Shown: positions 7,867 to 17,335, numbered from the stretch's first letter. The stretch is DNA of 48,851 bases from Anaerolineales bacterium (GCA_011524645.1 WTJY01000139.1:1-48851); one strand, 5' to 3'. A program made the numbers and translations. The notes: generated from the sequence alone by a model not told the origin.

Positions 7867-9396
7867 TCAACTTTTCTTCGGCCGGTACTGCAACGCCTCC
7901 GCCAAAAATTTAGAATCGATCCGCTCCTCACCGGCCAAATCGGCAATGGTGCGCGCCACTTTTAGAATACGATGGAAGGAGCGTGCACTGAGATTGAGCT
8001 GACGCATGGCACTGCGCATCAGTTGTTGCCCTTGTTCATCGAGCTTGCAAAATGAGCGAACTTCACTGGGCCCCATGTCGGCGTTACAGTGCATCGCCTG
8101 CTCTTTTAAGCGGATTTCTTGCTGTTTACGAGCCGCTTCAACACGGCCGCGAATCTCGGCCGAGCTTTCATTGTCGCTATGCCCCATCAGTTTTTCAAAA
8201 TCGACTCGAGGCACGCTGACATGAATATCGATGCGGTCCATGAGTGGGCCGGAGATACGCTTTTGGTAGCGGGTAATCATGCTGTTGCTACAAGAGCAAG
8301 CGTGGGTGGGATCGCCGTAGTAGCCACAAGGGCAGGGATTTTGGGCGGCGATGAGCATAAAATTGGCGGGGAAAGTGATGGTGCCACTAGCGCGGGAGAT
8401 CGAGACTTCGCGGGGGAGTCCTTCGAGCGGTTGACGTAGAACTTCGATGAGCTTAGTGCCGAACTCGGGGAGTTCGTCGAGGAATAGAACGCCACGGTGG
8501 GCGAGGCTGACTTCACCCGGCCGGGGCCAGACCCCACCGCCGACCAGACCGGCATAGCTGATGGTGTGGTGGGGGGAACGAAACGGCCGTTCCCGTACGA
8601 GTGGCATATCGGCCGGTAGCATCCCCGCTACACTATAAATTTTGGTCGCATCCAGCGATTCTTCGACCGACATACGGGGCAAAATACTCGGCAATGATTT
8701 CGAGATGAGCGTTTTCCCAGTCCCCGGAGGCCCACTTAAAAGGACATTATGGCCACCGGCCGCTGCGACCTCTAGTGCCCGCTTCACATGCTCCTGCCCC
8801 ATAATATGTTGAAAATCAACCGCATACTTTGGTGGTTGATAAAATAAATCATCCATATCGAGCGTAAACGGAGAAATCGGAGATAATCCGGTAAGATGGC
8901 CCACCAAGCTGCTAAGATTGGCGACCGGAATGACGGTGATATTGGGGACTAGTGCCGCTTCGCTGGCATTGGCGGCCGGAACGAAAACATTTTTAATCCC
9001 CTTGTCTCGAGCTAAAGCGGCCATGAGCAAAGCCCCTTTAATCGGCCGAGCTGAACCATCAAGTGAGAGTTCGCCAATAAAGAGGCCACTTTCGATATGA
9101 CCATGCCATACTTGGCGTGAGGCGGCCAATAGACCAACCGCGATCGGTAAATCATAGGCGGGCCCTTCTTTGCGTAAGTCGGCCGGAGCCAGATTAATGG
9201 TAAGCCGTTTTGACGCGGGGTACGATAAGTCGCTGTTTTTTAGGGCGGCTTGAACCCGATCACGGCTTTCACGAACGGCCGCGTCCGGTAGGCCCACAAT
9301 GGTGACTCCCGGCATCCCTTTGGCGATGTCGACTTCGATTTCGATAATTTCTGCGTCTAGACCGACTGTGGCGCAGCTGAGTACTTTGGCTAACAT
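7867..9396 (-). CDS. comM: ComM/YifB family Mg-chelatase-like AAA+ ATPase
   Basis: 509 residues, usual family length. ComM is a hexameric helicase that promotes branch migration during natural transformation. The N-terminal Lon-protease-like domain (residues ~20-175, AEIIEIEVDIAKGMPG onward) is followed by the AAA+ module with Walker A GPPGTGKT, sensor and arginine-finger regions, and the C-terminal Mg-chelatase domain (LSARSFHRILKVARTIADL). AAGGAG lies 8 bases before the ATG. The last ~20 codons are duplicated exactly at 5046-5105, so the gene's 3' end is one boundary of an insertion. The gene itself looks intact, ending KKS-stop. Confidence 0.95.
   Translation of the reverse strand: MLAKVLSCATVGLDAEIIEIEVDIAKGMPGVTIVGLPDAAVRESRDRVQAALKNSDLSYPASKRLTINLAPADLRKEGPAYDLPIAVGLLAASRQVWHGHIESGLFIGELSLDGSARPIKGALLMAALARDKGIKNVFVPAANASEAALVPNITVIPVANLSSLVGHLTGLSPISPFTLDMDDLFYQPPKYAVDFQHIMGQEHVKRALEVAAAGGHNVLLSGPPGTGKTLISKSLPSILPRMSVEESLDATKIYSVAGMLPADMPLVRERPFRSPHHTISYAGLVGGGVWPRPGEVSLAHRGVLFLDELPEFGTKLIEVLRQPLEGLPREVSISRASGTITFPANFMLIAAQNPCPCGYYGDPTHACSCSNSMITRYQKRISGPLMDRIDIHVSVPRVDFEKLMGHSDNESSAEIRGRVEAARKQQEIRLKEQAMHCNADMGPSEVRSFCKLDEQGQQLMRSAMRQLNLSARSFHRILKVARTIADLAGEERIDSKFLAEALQYRPKKS
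7873..7932 (-). repeat. 60-bp perfect direct repeat, copy within comM
   Basis: Identical to 5046-5105 and in the same orientation. The two copies bracket the 2.8-kb CGGCCG-poor insert. They are candidate attachment sites or duplication endpoints. Confidence 0.8.
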
Positions 9397-9409
9397 GAAA
9401 GGTAGCTCC

Positions 9410-9444
9410 TTGGTGATGAGTGATGAATGACGAGTAACAAATGT
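9410..9444. repeat. Heptamer tandem repeat upstream of comM
   Basis: Imperfect 7-bp periodic units: ttggtga, tgagtga, tgaatga, cgagtaa, caaatgt. Its inverse complement resembles the ACTCGTC repeat at 19416-19450. It lies in the comM leader just upstream of the ribosome site. Confidence 0.6.
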
Positions 9445-9527
9445 CGAATTTTAGTCAATAATTAATTTTGTAACATTGGGTATTTTATCTTTTGTTTAAT
9501 TATTTATCAAATGTTTGTGTGTTGTAG

Positions 9528-11408
9528 ATGATCGAGCAGGCTAATTTGGATAAAAAACGAGTTTTGTGGCCTTATGGGGCTTTGTTGGGATTGGTGTTTT
9601 CTTTGTTGGGATTGATAGCGTGTGGGTCGGTGGCGAATGAATTGGTCGATGAATCGGCCGCGACACCGACGGAAGCGATTTCTCCACAAGAAATTATTAT
9701 TACGCGGATTGTTCTCCAAGAAGTTGAGGTGATGGTGGCGACACCGATGCCTGAAGAGACGGAGATTCAGCTTGATGTCGGCTTTGCTGGAGGGCGGGTG
9801 AACACGTTCGATCCGCAGCTGGCAGATAGTGGCAATGAGCTGGATTTGGTTGAAAATCTGTTTGCTGGTTTGACGCGAATCGATGTGCGGACGAAGGAAG
9901 TGATCGGAATTTTGGCGCAATCGTGGGAAGTTAGTGCCGATGGCTTAGTTTGGACGTTTAAGCTACGTGAGGATATCTATTGGGTTCAGCCGGTGGCTCA
10001 AGATACGCTGGCTCTGCTGGATGAAACGCAAACGCTTGAAGAGTTGCAGACGGTACGGCCGATTTTGGCTGACGATTTTGTGTATGGGATACGCCGGGTC
10101 TGTGATCCAGCCAATAGTATCCCCAACAGCTTTGTATTGTTTGTGATCAGGGGGTGTGAAGAGGTGGCGATGCAGTCGGTGGCGACACCGGCCGATTTAG
10201 CCAATATCGGTGTTTCTGCACCAGACCCTTTGACCGTGGTCTTTGAGCTACGTGAACCTTCTAGCTATTTCTTGACCATGACGGCCGGCCCCTTAATGCG
10301 GCCGATTCCCCCAGAAATCGCCAATGAAGCCCGCTTTGGCGAAGATTGGTCCCTCATGGAAAATGAGCAGTTGGTGTCGAATGGCCCCTATTTCCTTGAT
10401 CCCGCTTCGATTCTGGGAACACGACTTATTTTGCGTAAAAATCCATTTTGGCCCCATAATGCGGGTGGCAATGTCGATGTCGTATCGATTGTACAGTATG
10501 ACACACGAGCGGAGGGGCTGGAAATTTGGGAAGATCGTGACTTGGATGTGATTCCGCTTCCTTTGTCTGGGCAAGATTTTTACTTTGAGCGGAGTCCTCA
10601 AAAAATACAGCAGGTTGTCGAACCGGTTATTTTCTATATGGGATTTAATTACGATAGCGATGTGTTTAATAATGCGGCTTTACGGCGGGCATTTGCGGCC
10701 GCGATCGACCGTGAGCGCATTATCGAAGAGGTTTATGATCGTCAGGGGGTTCCGATGCGACATTTTTCACCTCCTTCCGTATTTGCGTCTCCACCTGTCG
10801 ATCTCTTAGGGGTTGGATATGATCCCGATTTTGCGCGCTTACAATTGGTTCAGGGCGGGGTAACCGCTTGTCGTTTTTTGCCTCAAATTCGCTATATGAT
10901 CGGCTCTTCTGACGCAGCATTGTTCCAAGCGGAATTGATCCGTGACATGTGGGATGAGGAGTTGGGTTGCCCCGAAGACACGATTATCATTGAGCAGGTC
11001 CAATTTGGAACATTGTTGGCCAATACACGCCAAGAGGCGGGTGATTTACGGCCGGATATTTGGGACCTGGGTTGGTCTTACTATTATCCTGATGCGCAGA
11101 ACGGGTTTACGGAAGTTGTCCATTGTGCCGAGAGCGATAATCGGTTTAAACGGCCGTGCGGAGATGTCGATGAGCTTTTGATTCGGGCGGCGCGTGCCAA
11201 TCCGGAACAACGTGCTCAAGTTTATCGGCGCATTGAAGAAGGGCTATTTGGTGAAGATGGCGAGATGCCGATCGCGCCTCTTTATGCCCGTGCTAGCTAT
11301 GTGTTGCGTCAAACTTGGATCGTTTTTGAGCCATCCGGTTTTGGTGGGGAACAGTATGATACGTATACTGTGGATTGGGGCTTGAAGCAGATCGAACAAC
11401 AACAATAA
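9528..11408 (+). CDS. ABC-transporter substrate-binding lipoprotein, family 5 (peptide/nickel type)
   Basis: 626 residues. A signal sequence ending in LLGLIAC gives a lipobox with Cys32, so it should be anchored outside the membrane. The body is a family 5 extracellular solute-binding protein: LVENLFAGLTRID, AQSWEVSADGLVWTFKLRED, DDFVYGIRR, FNNAALRRAFAAAIDRERI and LGWSYYYPDAQNG are typical segments for oligopeptide binding. A Thr/Glu-rich linker follows the anchor. No permease or ATPase gene is adjacent, so the transporter must be elsewhere. No strong ribosome site precedes the ATG. Ligand cannot be told from sequence. Confidence 0.9.
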   Translation: MIEQANLDKKRVLWPYGALLGLVFSLLGLIACGSVANELVDESAATPTEAISPQEIIITRIVLQEVEVMVATPMPEETEIQLDVGFAGGRVNTFDPQLADSGNELDLVENLFAGLTRIDVRTKEVIGILAQSWEVSADGLVWTFKLREDIYWVQPVAQDTLALLDETQTLEELQTVRPILADDFVYGIRRVCDPANSIPNSFVLFVIRGCEEVAMQSVATPADLANIGVSAPDPLTVVFELREPSSYFLTMTAGPLMRPIPPEIANEARFGEDWSLMENEQLVSNGPYFLDPASILGTRLILRKNPFWPHNAGGNVDVVSIVQYDTRAEGLEIWEDRDLDVIPLPLSGQDFYFERSPQKIQQVVEPVIFYMGFNYDSDVFNNAALRRAFAAAIDRERIIEEVYDRQGVPMRHFSPPSVFASPPVDLLGVGYDPDFARLQLVQGGVTACRFLPQIRYMIGSSDAALFQAELIRDMWDEELGCPEDTIIIEQVQFGTLLANTRQEAGDLRPDIWDLGWSYYYPDAQNGFTEVVHCAESDNRFKRPCGDVDELLIRAARANPEQRAQVYRRIEEGLFGEDGEMPIAPLYARASYVLRQTWIVFEPSGFGGEQYDTYTVDWGLKQIEQQQ

Positions 11409-11508
11409 AATGGTGGCTACGGTTGGTGATCTTTGACCAGATATACCGCTGTTTCACTACTGGACTTTCTCGGAAATTGTCTTGTGTCAACGTTTAGACT
11501 GCCGATAG

Positions 11509-11555
11509 AAGATAGAGATGGTGACATTATCTCGGCATAGGTTCTTCTCTATCTT
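11509..11555. terminator. Possible stem-loop between the SBP gene and rsmG
   Basis: The arms aagatagaga (11509-11518) and tctctatctt (11546-11555) are complementary with a long 27-base loop. A short T run follows. Weak candidate terminator for the solute-binding protein gene. Confidence 0.35.
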
Positions 11556-11606
11556 TTGTCCCAATCGCTTTATTTTCGATAAAGCTCAACTCAATAGTAA
11601 AAAATT

Positions 11607-12326
11607 ATGTTTAACTGGATTGAAGAAGCGAAAAAACTAAATATCGATTTATCAGCAGAGCAAATTGAGCAATTTGATCGGTATGAAGCTCTGATTTTAG
11701 AGTGGAACCACCACAAAATTAATTTGACGGCCGTGACCGATCCGATTGAAATTCGTCGCCGCCATTTTCTTGATTCTTTGACATGCATGGCCGTGTTGGG
11801 TTCCCCCGAACAGCCGATGAAACGGTTGATCGATGTGGGGACCGGAGGCGGCTTTCCCGGTCTGCCGTTGAAAATCGTTTACCCCTCTTGGCCGATTACG
11901 CTGGTTGATAGTGTGACCAAGAAGACAAACTTCTTGCAACTGGTGGTCGATGAATTAGGCTTGTCAGATGTTACCGTCGTTTCTGATCGGGCGGAGACGA
12001 TCGGGCAGAAGAAATCTTATCGTGAGCGGTTTGATTGGGCGGTCGCGCGTAGCGTCGCGGAAATGCGTATTCTGGCTGAATATCTGCTCCCTTTGGTGCG
12101 GGTTGGCGGCCGTGTGTTGGCCCAAAAAGGGGAAAATGCCCCTCAAGAAATAGAAGGGGCTTATAAAGCGATTTCTTTGTTAGGTGGAGAAATGAAGAAT
12201 GTCCGAGAGGTCCAACTGGCGGGACATGTGTACAAGCATCATTTGGTGGTGCTGGATAAAGTGGCGACGACACCGGCCAAATACCCGCGCCAGCCGGGGA
12301 AACCCCGTAAACGGCCGTTGGGCTAG
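11607..12326 (+). CDS. rsmG: 16S rRNA (guanine-N7) methyltransferase RsmG
   Basis: 239 residues, normal length. RsmG methylates G527 of 16S rRNA with S-adenosylmethionine, and its loss gives low-level streptomycin resistance in known species. The AdoMet motif LIDVGTGGGFPG lies near residue 75, preceded by HFLDSL, and the fold continues with VDSVTKKTNFLQ and VARSVAEM. The C-terminus is basic (KYPRQPGKPRKRPLG), as in many RsmG proteins. It is not beside mnmG or parAB here. It converges on the cyclase gene with only 11 bases between stops. No clear ribosome site is visible. Confidence 0.95.
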   Translation: MFNWIEEAKKLNIDLSAEQIEQFDRYEALILEWNHHKINLTAVTDPIEIRRRHFLDSLTCMAVLGSPEQPMKRLIDVGTGGGFPGLPLKIVYPSWPITLVDSVTKKTNFLQLVVDELGLSDVTVVSDRAETIGQKKSYRERFDWAVARSVAEMRILAEYLLPLVRVGGRVLAQKGENAPQEIEGAYKAISLLGGEMKNVREVQLAGHVYKHHLVVLDKVATTPAKYPRQPGKPRKRPLG

Positions 12327-12337
12327 CCGGTTGTTAT

Positions 12338-14326
12338 TTAGCTGAGTGGGGTTCGCTCAATATTTGTTTTGTAAATCGTTTGTGGCTCCGTTTTTCCTTT
12401 GATGTGAACAGAGACTGCTTCAAAGGTTAGTTGCTGTAGATCGGCCGAATCACTATATTTGTTTCGGCTAATTTCTTGATAGACCGCACTCGAAATGACG
12501 ATTTGCCCATCTGTTGCGATATCGACCAGTCGATGAGACATGTTGACGGCATCACCAACCATCGCGAAATTCATGCGGGTTTCGGCCCCGACATTCCCCA
12601 TGAGCACACTGCCGGTATCAACCCCCACACCCAACCCCAAATTGGTCCCCATCCGTTTGTACCAACCTCGGCGCAGATTATCGAACTGTCGTTGCATCGA
12701 TAGGGCGGTGAGAATCGCTCGATACGCCGCATCTTTTTGATCCATCGGCGCGTTGAAACCGATCATCAACTCATCACCCGCTAAATCGAAAATGGTCCCT
12801 TCGTATTCGTAAACCACATCGGTCATTTGGGTGAAGAACTCATTGAGCAGATTAATCGCGGTGGAGGGTTCTAATTCTGACACCATGCGGGTAAAACCAC
12901 GCAGATCGGCGAACATGACCACCGCATGACGGCGTTGCCGTTCTGCCAATAAACTTGGGGTATCTGATAAGACTTGATCGACCAAACGGGGACTCATATA
13001 GCGTGCAAAGGTATCTTTGACCATTTGTTTGGCACGACGTTCTTCTGCGAGGCGCATTTCTTCCATACGCTTCATCTCGGTCACATCTTGCATGACCGCC
13101 ATATAGCCGATTTCTTCGATTGGTGAGACGCTGGCGAGGAAGGTGCGGTCTTGATCCACTTGAATTTCATGGGATATAGATTGGTTCTGGGCCTGTCGGA
13201 ACAGCGGTTTGAGCTCCGCAAGCGCATCGATTTGTTCAAGTGTTTGTCGGCTGACCTTATTGCCATCAAGATTGAAAATTTGTTCGGCTGCATCGTTGAT
13301 TAGATCGATTTTGTAATCTTCGTCTGTGGTTACAATCGCATCTGACGATTTTGAAAGCAAGGCGCTGAGTTTGCTTCGTTCTTCTTTTATACGAGCAAAG
13401 AGGGATGCGTTGCGAATGGCGACGGTGACTTGGGCGGCGATCGCTTCGAGTAAGTCGATGTGTTCTTTGCGGAAATAGTTTGGGTTTGGATGAACCAGAA
13501 TTAAGACACCGACGACTGCTTGGTCATCCATTAATGGCATGCCGATGGCTGAACCGACCGGTTCTGTGTCGTCCGGTAAGATGATCCAGCGATCATCTTC
13601 GGCCGTATTTTCGACCACATCCCCCTTTTTATGCCGAATGACCCAGCCTGCCAGCCCGCTACTGAGTACGGTATGGGTGATATGCTCGGTCATTTTGGGC
13701 GATAGTCCGGCGCGGATCAAAATTTTATGCGAGACACGGCCGTCGCTATCGAGCAACATAATGCTCCCTTTTTGGGCACCAACCGCTTCTTGGGTGTGGG
13801 TAATGATAGCCGCCATCATTTCATCGATGTCGAGCTGCGTATTGGTGGCCGCCCGAGTCACATTGTAAAGTAGCTGTAGGCGGTTTCGTTCTTCTTCTAA
13901 ACGATCTCGCGCTTGTTTGAGCCGGATAAGAGAGCGAACACGCACTAATAGCTCTTCACGGTGATGCGGCCGTGATAAGAATTCGTCCGCGCCGACTTCA
14001 ATGCCGCGAATGCGATACTCTATATCCCGTAGTGCGGTCACCATGATGACCGGAATGTGAGCGGTTTTCTCATCATCTTTGAGATGTGTACACACATCGA
14101 ACCCGTTCATAATCGGCATCATGACATCGAGTAAAATGAGATCGGGTTGGTTTTCGCGCGCTTGGTCAAGCCCTTGTTGACCACTATCCGCCTCAATAAT
14201 TTGGTAGCCATGCATGCCCAATTGGGATGCGAGCAAGAGCCGATTATCTGGATTGTCATCGACAATCAGGATCATGGCATTAGAAACTGGGTGGCGATGT
14301 TGGTTAGGATTCGATATGGTGTTCAT
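12338..14326 (-). CDS. Response regulator-GAF-PAS-class III nucleotide cyclase
   Basis: 662 residues. Order: REC receiver (~17-135, phospho-acceptor D67 in LILLDVMMP), a helical linker, GAF (~165-315), PAS (~325-430), coiled linker, and a class III cyclase domain (~470-650). The cyclase keeps the metal aspartates in VVMFADLRGFT and LAGDELM, and VGDAVNMSHRL. The Lys usually found before the GD (KxIGD, adenine recognition) is Asp here, and the Thr/Asp before VGD is Ala, so nucleotide preference or activity is uncertain. In REC the usual conserved Lys before Pro is Arg (SRPHH). It probably links a phosphorelay to cyclic nucleotide output. It lies 35 bp after recF on the same strand and may be co-transcribed. 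Confidence 0.9.
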   Translation of the reverse strand: MNTISNPNQHRHPVSNAMILIVDDNPDNRLLLASQLGMHGYQIIEADSGQQGLDQARENQPDLILLDVMMPIMNGFDVCTHLKDDEKTAHIPVIMVTALRDIEYRIRGIEVGADEFLSRPHHREELLVRVRSLIRLKQARDRLEEERNRLQLLYNVTRAATNTQLDIDEMMAAIITHTQEAVGAQKGSIMLLDSDGRVSHKILIRAGLSPKMTEHITHTVLSSGLAGWVIRHKKGDVVENTAEDDRWIILPDDTEPVGSAIGMPLMDDQAVVGVLILVHPNPNYFRKEHIDLLEAIAAQVTVAIRNASLFARIKEERSKLSALLSKSSDAIVTTDEDYKIDLINDAAEQIFNLDGNKVSRQTLEQIDALAELKPLFRQAQNQSISHEIQVDQDRTFLASVSPIEEIGYMAVMQDVTEMKRMEEMRLAEERRAKQMVKDTFARYMSPRLVDQVLSDTPSLLAERQRRHAVVMFADLRGFTRMVSELEPSTAINLLNEFFTQMTDVVYEYEGTIFDLAGDELMIGFNAPMDQKDAAYRAILTALSMQRQFDNLRRGWYKRMGTNLGLGVGVDTGSVLMGNVGAETRMNFAMVGDAVNMSHRLVDIATDGQIVISSAVYQEISRNKYSDSADLQQLTFEAVSVHIKGKTEPQTIYKTNIERTPLS

Positions 14327-14361
14327 AGCAACGTTTTATACGAGCGTGTGTAATCGCATGG

Positions 14362-15636
14362 TTACTCAGAAGACGCAGGTGAGGATGGCTGGTTGGATTC
14401 GTTTTCTGGTGATGGTTGATTGATAGTGACACGGCCGTTTTGGACCAAAATGGTCGAAGAGCTTTGTAAGAAACGATTCGTAAACATCGTGGGATCGGTG
14501 GCGGTTAAAATCGCTTGGGTGCTATTTTGTACATAGTCTAGGAGCAAGGCACGCCGTTGACCATCAAGCTCTGCAACGACTTCGTCAAGCAATAAAATCG
14601 GATGTTCGCCAGTTTCTTGACGCATCCGTTTAATTTCAGCCATTTTGAGGGCGAGCATAGCACTACGTTGCTGTCCTCGGGAACCATAACTGGCGAGGCT
14701 ACGGCCGTTGACCCAAAAACGCCAATCATCGCGGTGGGGGCCAATAGAGGTCACACCACTGGCGACATCTTTATCATAGACCGATTTTAGCGTTTCGGCG
14801 AACCGCTGGGAAATATTAACCACATCTGTTTCGGAGGCTAGCCAATCGGCCGTTTCGATAAATGGGTCTACTTGTCGATCATCACCCCGTGCCAGCCCTT
14901 GGTATTGCAAACGAGGGAGGTAGCCTAAGCGGATCGTTTCATGGCGGCCGGTCAGAGATTCGTAATGGATTTTTTGGGCTTCTAGAGCCAAACTCGCGAT
15001 AAATTGGGCGCGTCGCTTAAAGATTTCACTGCCGAGCTCGACCAAATTATCGGTTAAGATCGATACCACATCATGGCCACGGCCGGTTTCGGCCGCTCTG
15101 CGTAAGGCGGCATTGCGCTGTTCGAGTGTTTTGTTATAGCTCGATAGGGTGCGACAGTAGACCGAGTCTGTTTGACATAAAGTAATATCAATGTAGCGAC
15201 GGCGTGCGCTCGGGGAGCCATTGATGAGAGCCATATCTTGAGGCACAAATAGGACGACACGGAGGTTCCCCAGCAAATCCATGAGTCGCACTTTGCGTCG
15301 ATCAATCAACGCTTCGCGGCGGAAACTCATGCCGGTCGGTTTCGCTTCTTTGATTAGCCGAAGTTCGATCTGCTTTTTGTTGTTTGCGGTTTGGATTTGT
15401 GCAACTAGGCGAGTAACAACAATCGGTTCATCCGGTTGGTTGGCATCCCAATTAATGATTTGTTGGTCGTTATCGGCCGCCGGTGAGCGTGTGGTGGCTA
15501 GATAATAGATCGATTCAAGTAGGTTAGTTTTGCCTTGTGCATTGGCCCCATGAAGCAATGTAACGCTTTGTGGAAGTTTTAATTCCAAACGGCCGTAGTT
15601 GCGGAAGTTCGTCAGCGACAAATGGGTGATATACAT
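14362..15636 (-). CDS. recF: DNA replication/repair protein RecF
   Basis: 424 residues, slightly long for RecF. It is an SMC-like ATPase that loads RecA at single-strand gaps. Walker A GANAQGKTN lies near residue 30, the signature motif is SYGSRGQQRS, and Walker B is ILLLDEVVAELD. The N-terminal LTNFRNYGRLEL and the FVPQDMALINGSP segment are typical. A Ser/Pro-rich tail of ~20 residues extends the C-terminus. It is separate from dnaA, dnaN and gyrB, so this is not a classical origin region. Confidence 0.95.
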   Translation of the reverse strand: MYITHLSLTNFRNYGRLELKLPQSVTLLHGANAQGKTNLLESIYYLATTRSPAADNDQQIINWDANQPDEPIVVTRLVAQIQTANNKKQIELRLIKEAKPTGMSFRREALIDRRKVRLMDLLGNLRVVLFVPQDMALINGSPSARRRYIDITLCQTDSVYCRTLSSYNKTLEQRNAALRRAAETGRGHDVVSILTDNLVELGSEIFKRRAQFIASLALEAQKIHYESLTGRHETIRLGYLPRLQYQGLARGDDRQVDPFIETADWLASETDVVNISQRFAETLKSVYDKDVASGVTSIGPHRDDWRFWVNGRSLASYGSRGQQRSAMLALKMAEIKRMRQETGEHPILLLDEVVAELDGQRRALLLDYVQNSTQAILTATDPTMFTNRFLQSSSTILVQNGRVTINQPSPENESNQPSSPASSE

Positions 15637-15752
15637 TGCATTGAAGTTGGGTGCATGGTTAATATGACATCATCAAGCGTGTAGGCCAAATTTTAACATA
15701 AACTGATCTGACGGACATTGTACTTTACGGTTAATTCTTAGCAACGGTAAAT

Positions 15753-15780
15753 AACAAAAAAGACCGGCCGACGGCCGATC
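15753..15780 (-). terminator. Rho-independent terminator of the 15812-16735 gene
   Basis: On the minus strand an 8-bp stem with one G-U pair (gatcggcc / ggccggtc, 3-base loop) is followed by six T. It lies just after the stop of the membrane protein gene. The stem contains two CGGCCG palindromes. T-rich sequence on the other side may let it act both ways. Confidence 0.8.
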
Positions 15781-15811
15781 TTTTATTTTAGCTAAAATTG
15801 AGATGTTTTGC

Positions 15812-16735
15812 CTAGCGGGTTGCGGCGATATCGTCGGTGATGAACATATTGGCATTGCTCATCAATTCCCCATTGACCCAAATTTCGAGCGTATATTCAC
15901 CTTGGTCAAATCCTTCGATCGGATTGAGGTAAACATAGCCTGGTCCTTCATCCCCGTAAATCCATTCTTCGTTACCGCCACTAATGACTTGCCCATCACG
16001 ACGCCAAACCCAAGACCAAACCATGCCATCTTGCATTTCTTCATATTCGAAGGTGGCATAAATGGTATAGAATCCGGTATCGAACAGGCGGCCGGGTGAT
16101 AGAGCGATTAAATCGAACTCGTCGATCTCTGTAGAGAATGACAATGTTCCAATTATGGTATCTTCTAATAATTCAATTGTTGGGGCGAATTGGTCAAATT
16201 CTGGAGGGAGTGTAAGCTCGGCGGGATCAAGAGATGATGATTCTTCGAGCGTTTCGATCCGATCAAAACCGCTGGCTAGCAATTCTGCGTCAGCCACATT
16301 GGTGGTCATGGCGGTCAATCCGCTTTGGCTGGCGATTAGATTTGCTGCGACCTCGGTAATGGTGGCTCCTTCGACCTTAACTACTTGGCTTTCGGCCGGT
16401 TCCGTTTCGGCCGCTTCGTCCACTTCGATCTCTGCTAACGCGATTTGTTCTTTCGAATCGATGGCCACGATGCGAAGCGGTTTTGTATTTTCGATAAACG
16501 CCATGCGGGTTGTGTTGTCTGGTGCTGGTTGCATCGCATAGCTAACGGTGAACAACAAAACGACCGACAAGCCCACGGTCACCAAAGAATAGGTTTGCAT
16601 GGTTTGTTCGGCCTGACGCCTAAGAAAATAGTATGGAGAACGTTTAGATTCCCGCCAAGCACGGAATGTAAGTGAGGCAAATATGCTTGTTAGGAGCGCC
16701 ATAACGCCCAGTAATCCAATAAGAATTGTATTCAT
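15812..16735 (-). CDS. Membrane-anchored extracytoplasmic protein, unknown
   Basis: 307 residues. Two N-terminal membrane segments (about 2-24 and 50-67) enclose a short cytoplasmic loop rich in Arg/Lys (RAWRESKR). An acidic Glu/Ala-rich stretch follows, then a C-terminal beta domain of about 120 residues with FDTGFYTIYATFEYEEMQDGMVWSWVWRRDG and GEYTLEIWVNGELM (shown as separate pieces). That domain resembles a carbohydrate-binding or Ig-like sandwich seen in Chloroflexota surface proteins, by impression only. It has its own terminator. Function unknown. Confidence 0.6.
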   Translation of the reverse strand: MNTILIGLLGVMALLTSIFASLTFRAWRESKRSPYYFLRRQAEQTMQTYSLVTVGLSVVLLFTVSYAMQPAPDNTTRMAFIENTKPLRIVAIDSKEQIALAEIEVDEAAETEPAESQVVKVEGATITEVAANLIASQSGLTAMTTNVADAELLASGFDRIETLEESSSLDPAELTLPPEFDQFAPTIELLEDTIIGTLSFSTEIDEFDLIALSPGRLFDTGFYTIYATFEYEEMQDGMVWSWVWRRDGQVISGGNEEWIYGDEGPGYVYLNPIEGFDQGEYTLEIWVNGELMSNANMFITDDIAATR

Positions 16736-16986
16736 ATATTATTGATTGTTTGATAACTACCTAGATATGTATCTTACGGATAGCCAATCTGATGGAACAT
16801 TATACGGATAATGACTAGAGAATCAAATCTTAATGTTTTTTCTCAGGCAAACAGTTCGAAATCCGCTAAAACCTCTCATTTCTCCTTTACAATCAATCTT
16901 CTTCACCCTAAAATGTAGCATCTGATTTTAAATGATGCTAGTTTGCAACGCATTATTCATGTTCCATACAAATTTAAGGAGCGGTT

Positions 16987-17319
16987 TTGTTTAAATTTGT
17001 TACGATTTATCGGCGTGTTGATGATGAATCGGCCGTAGACACCTTTTTTTCCCAGACCCATTTGCCTTTGGCCGAACAATTACCGGGGCTACGCAAAAGT
17101 GAAGTGAGCCGTGTGCAAGGGAAACCGGGGGGGCAATCCCGCTTCCTTCTAATGTACGAACTCTATTTTGATAATGAACAGGCCTATCAAGCCGCGCTAT
17201 TGACTGAAACGGGGGCCGCATTGGTGCAGGCTCTCAAACCATGGGGGGATGCCAATCTCATTACATGGTTCTATGCTGAATCTTGGGAAGAGGAGACCGC
17301 GACACAATACGTAGATTAG
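16987..17319 (+). CDS. EthD-domain small protein
   Basis: 110 residues, a dimeric alpha/beta-barrel (ferredoxin-like) EthD family member. It shows FVTIYRRVDD, FFSQTHLPLAEQLPGL, and a closing YELYFDNEQAYQAALLTETG segment. TTG is the start: a perfect AAGGAG at 16976-16981 lies 5 bases before it, and no ATG is in reach. EthD proteins are associated with oxidative degradation or small-molecule turnover, but this one has no such neighbour. It is followed after 16 bases by the CHAT protease gene, so the two form an operon. Confidence 0.75.
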   Translation: MFKFVTIYRRVDDESAVDTFFSQTHLPLAEQLPGLRKSEVSRVQGKPGGQSRFLLMYELYFDNEQAYQAALLTETGAALVQALKPWGDANLITWFYAESWEEETATQYVD

Positions 17320-17335
17320 ATAAGGAGTTTGTTTT

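Noticed and set aside
7643-7870. 75-codon minus-strand frame after comM
   Set aside because: It starts with TTG inside the comM stop and runs straight through the perfect terminator at 7793-7822. It has no recognisable protein character.
5046-7932. Calling the insert an integrative element
   Set aside because: No integrase, transposase or relaxase gene lies between the repeats. The repeat pair is reported but the mechanism is left open.
14362-15636. recF as a marker of a replication origin
   Set aside because: No dnaA, dnaN, gyrB or DnaA-box cluster was seen near it.
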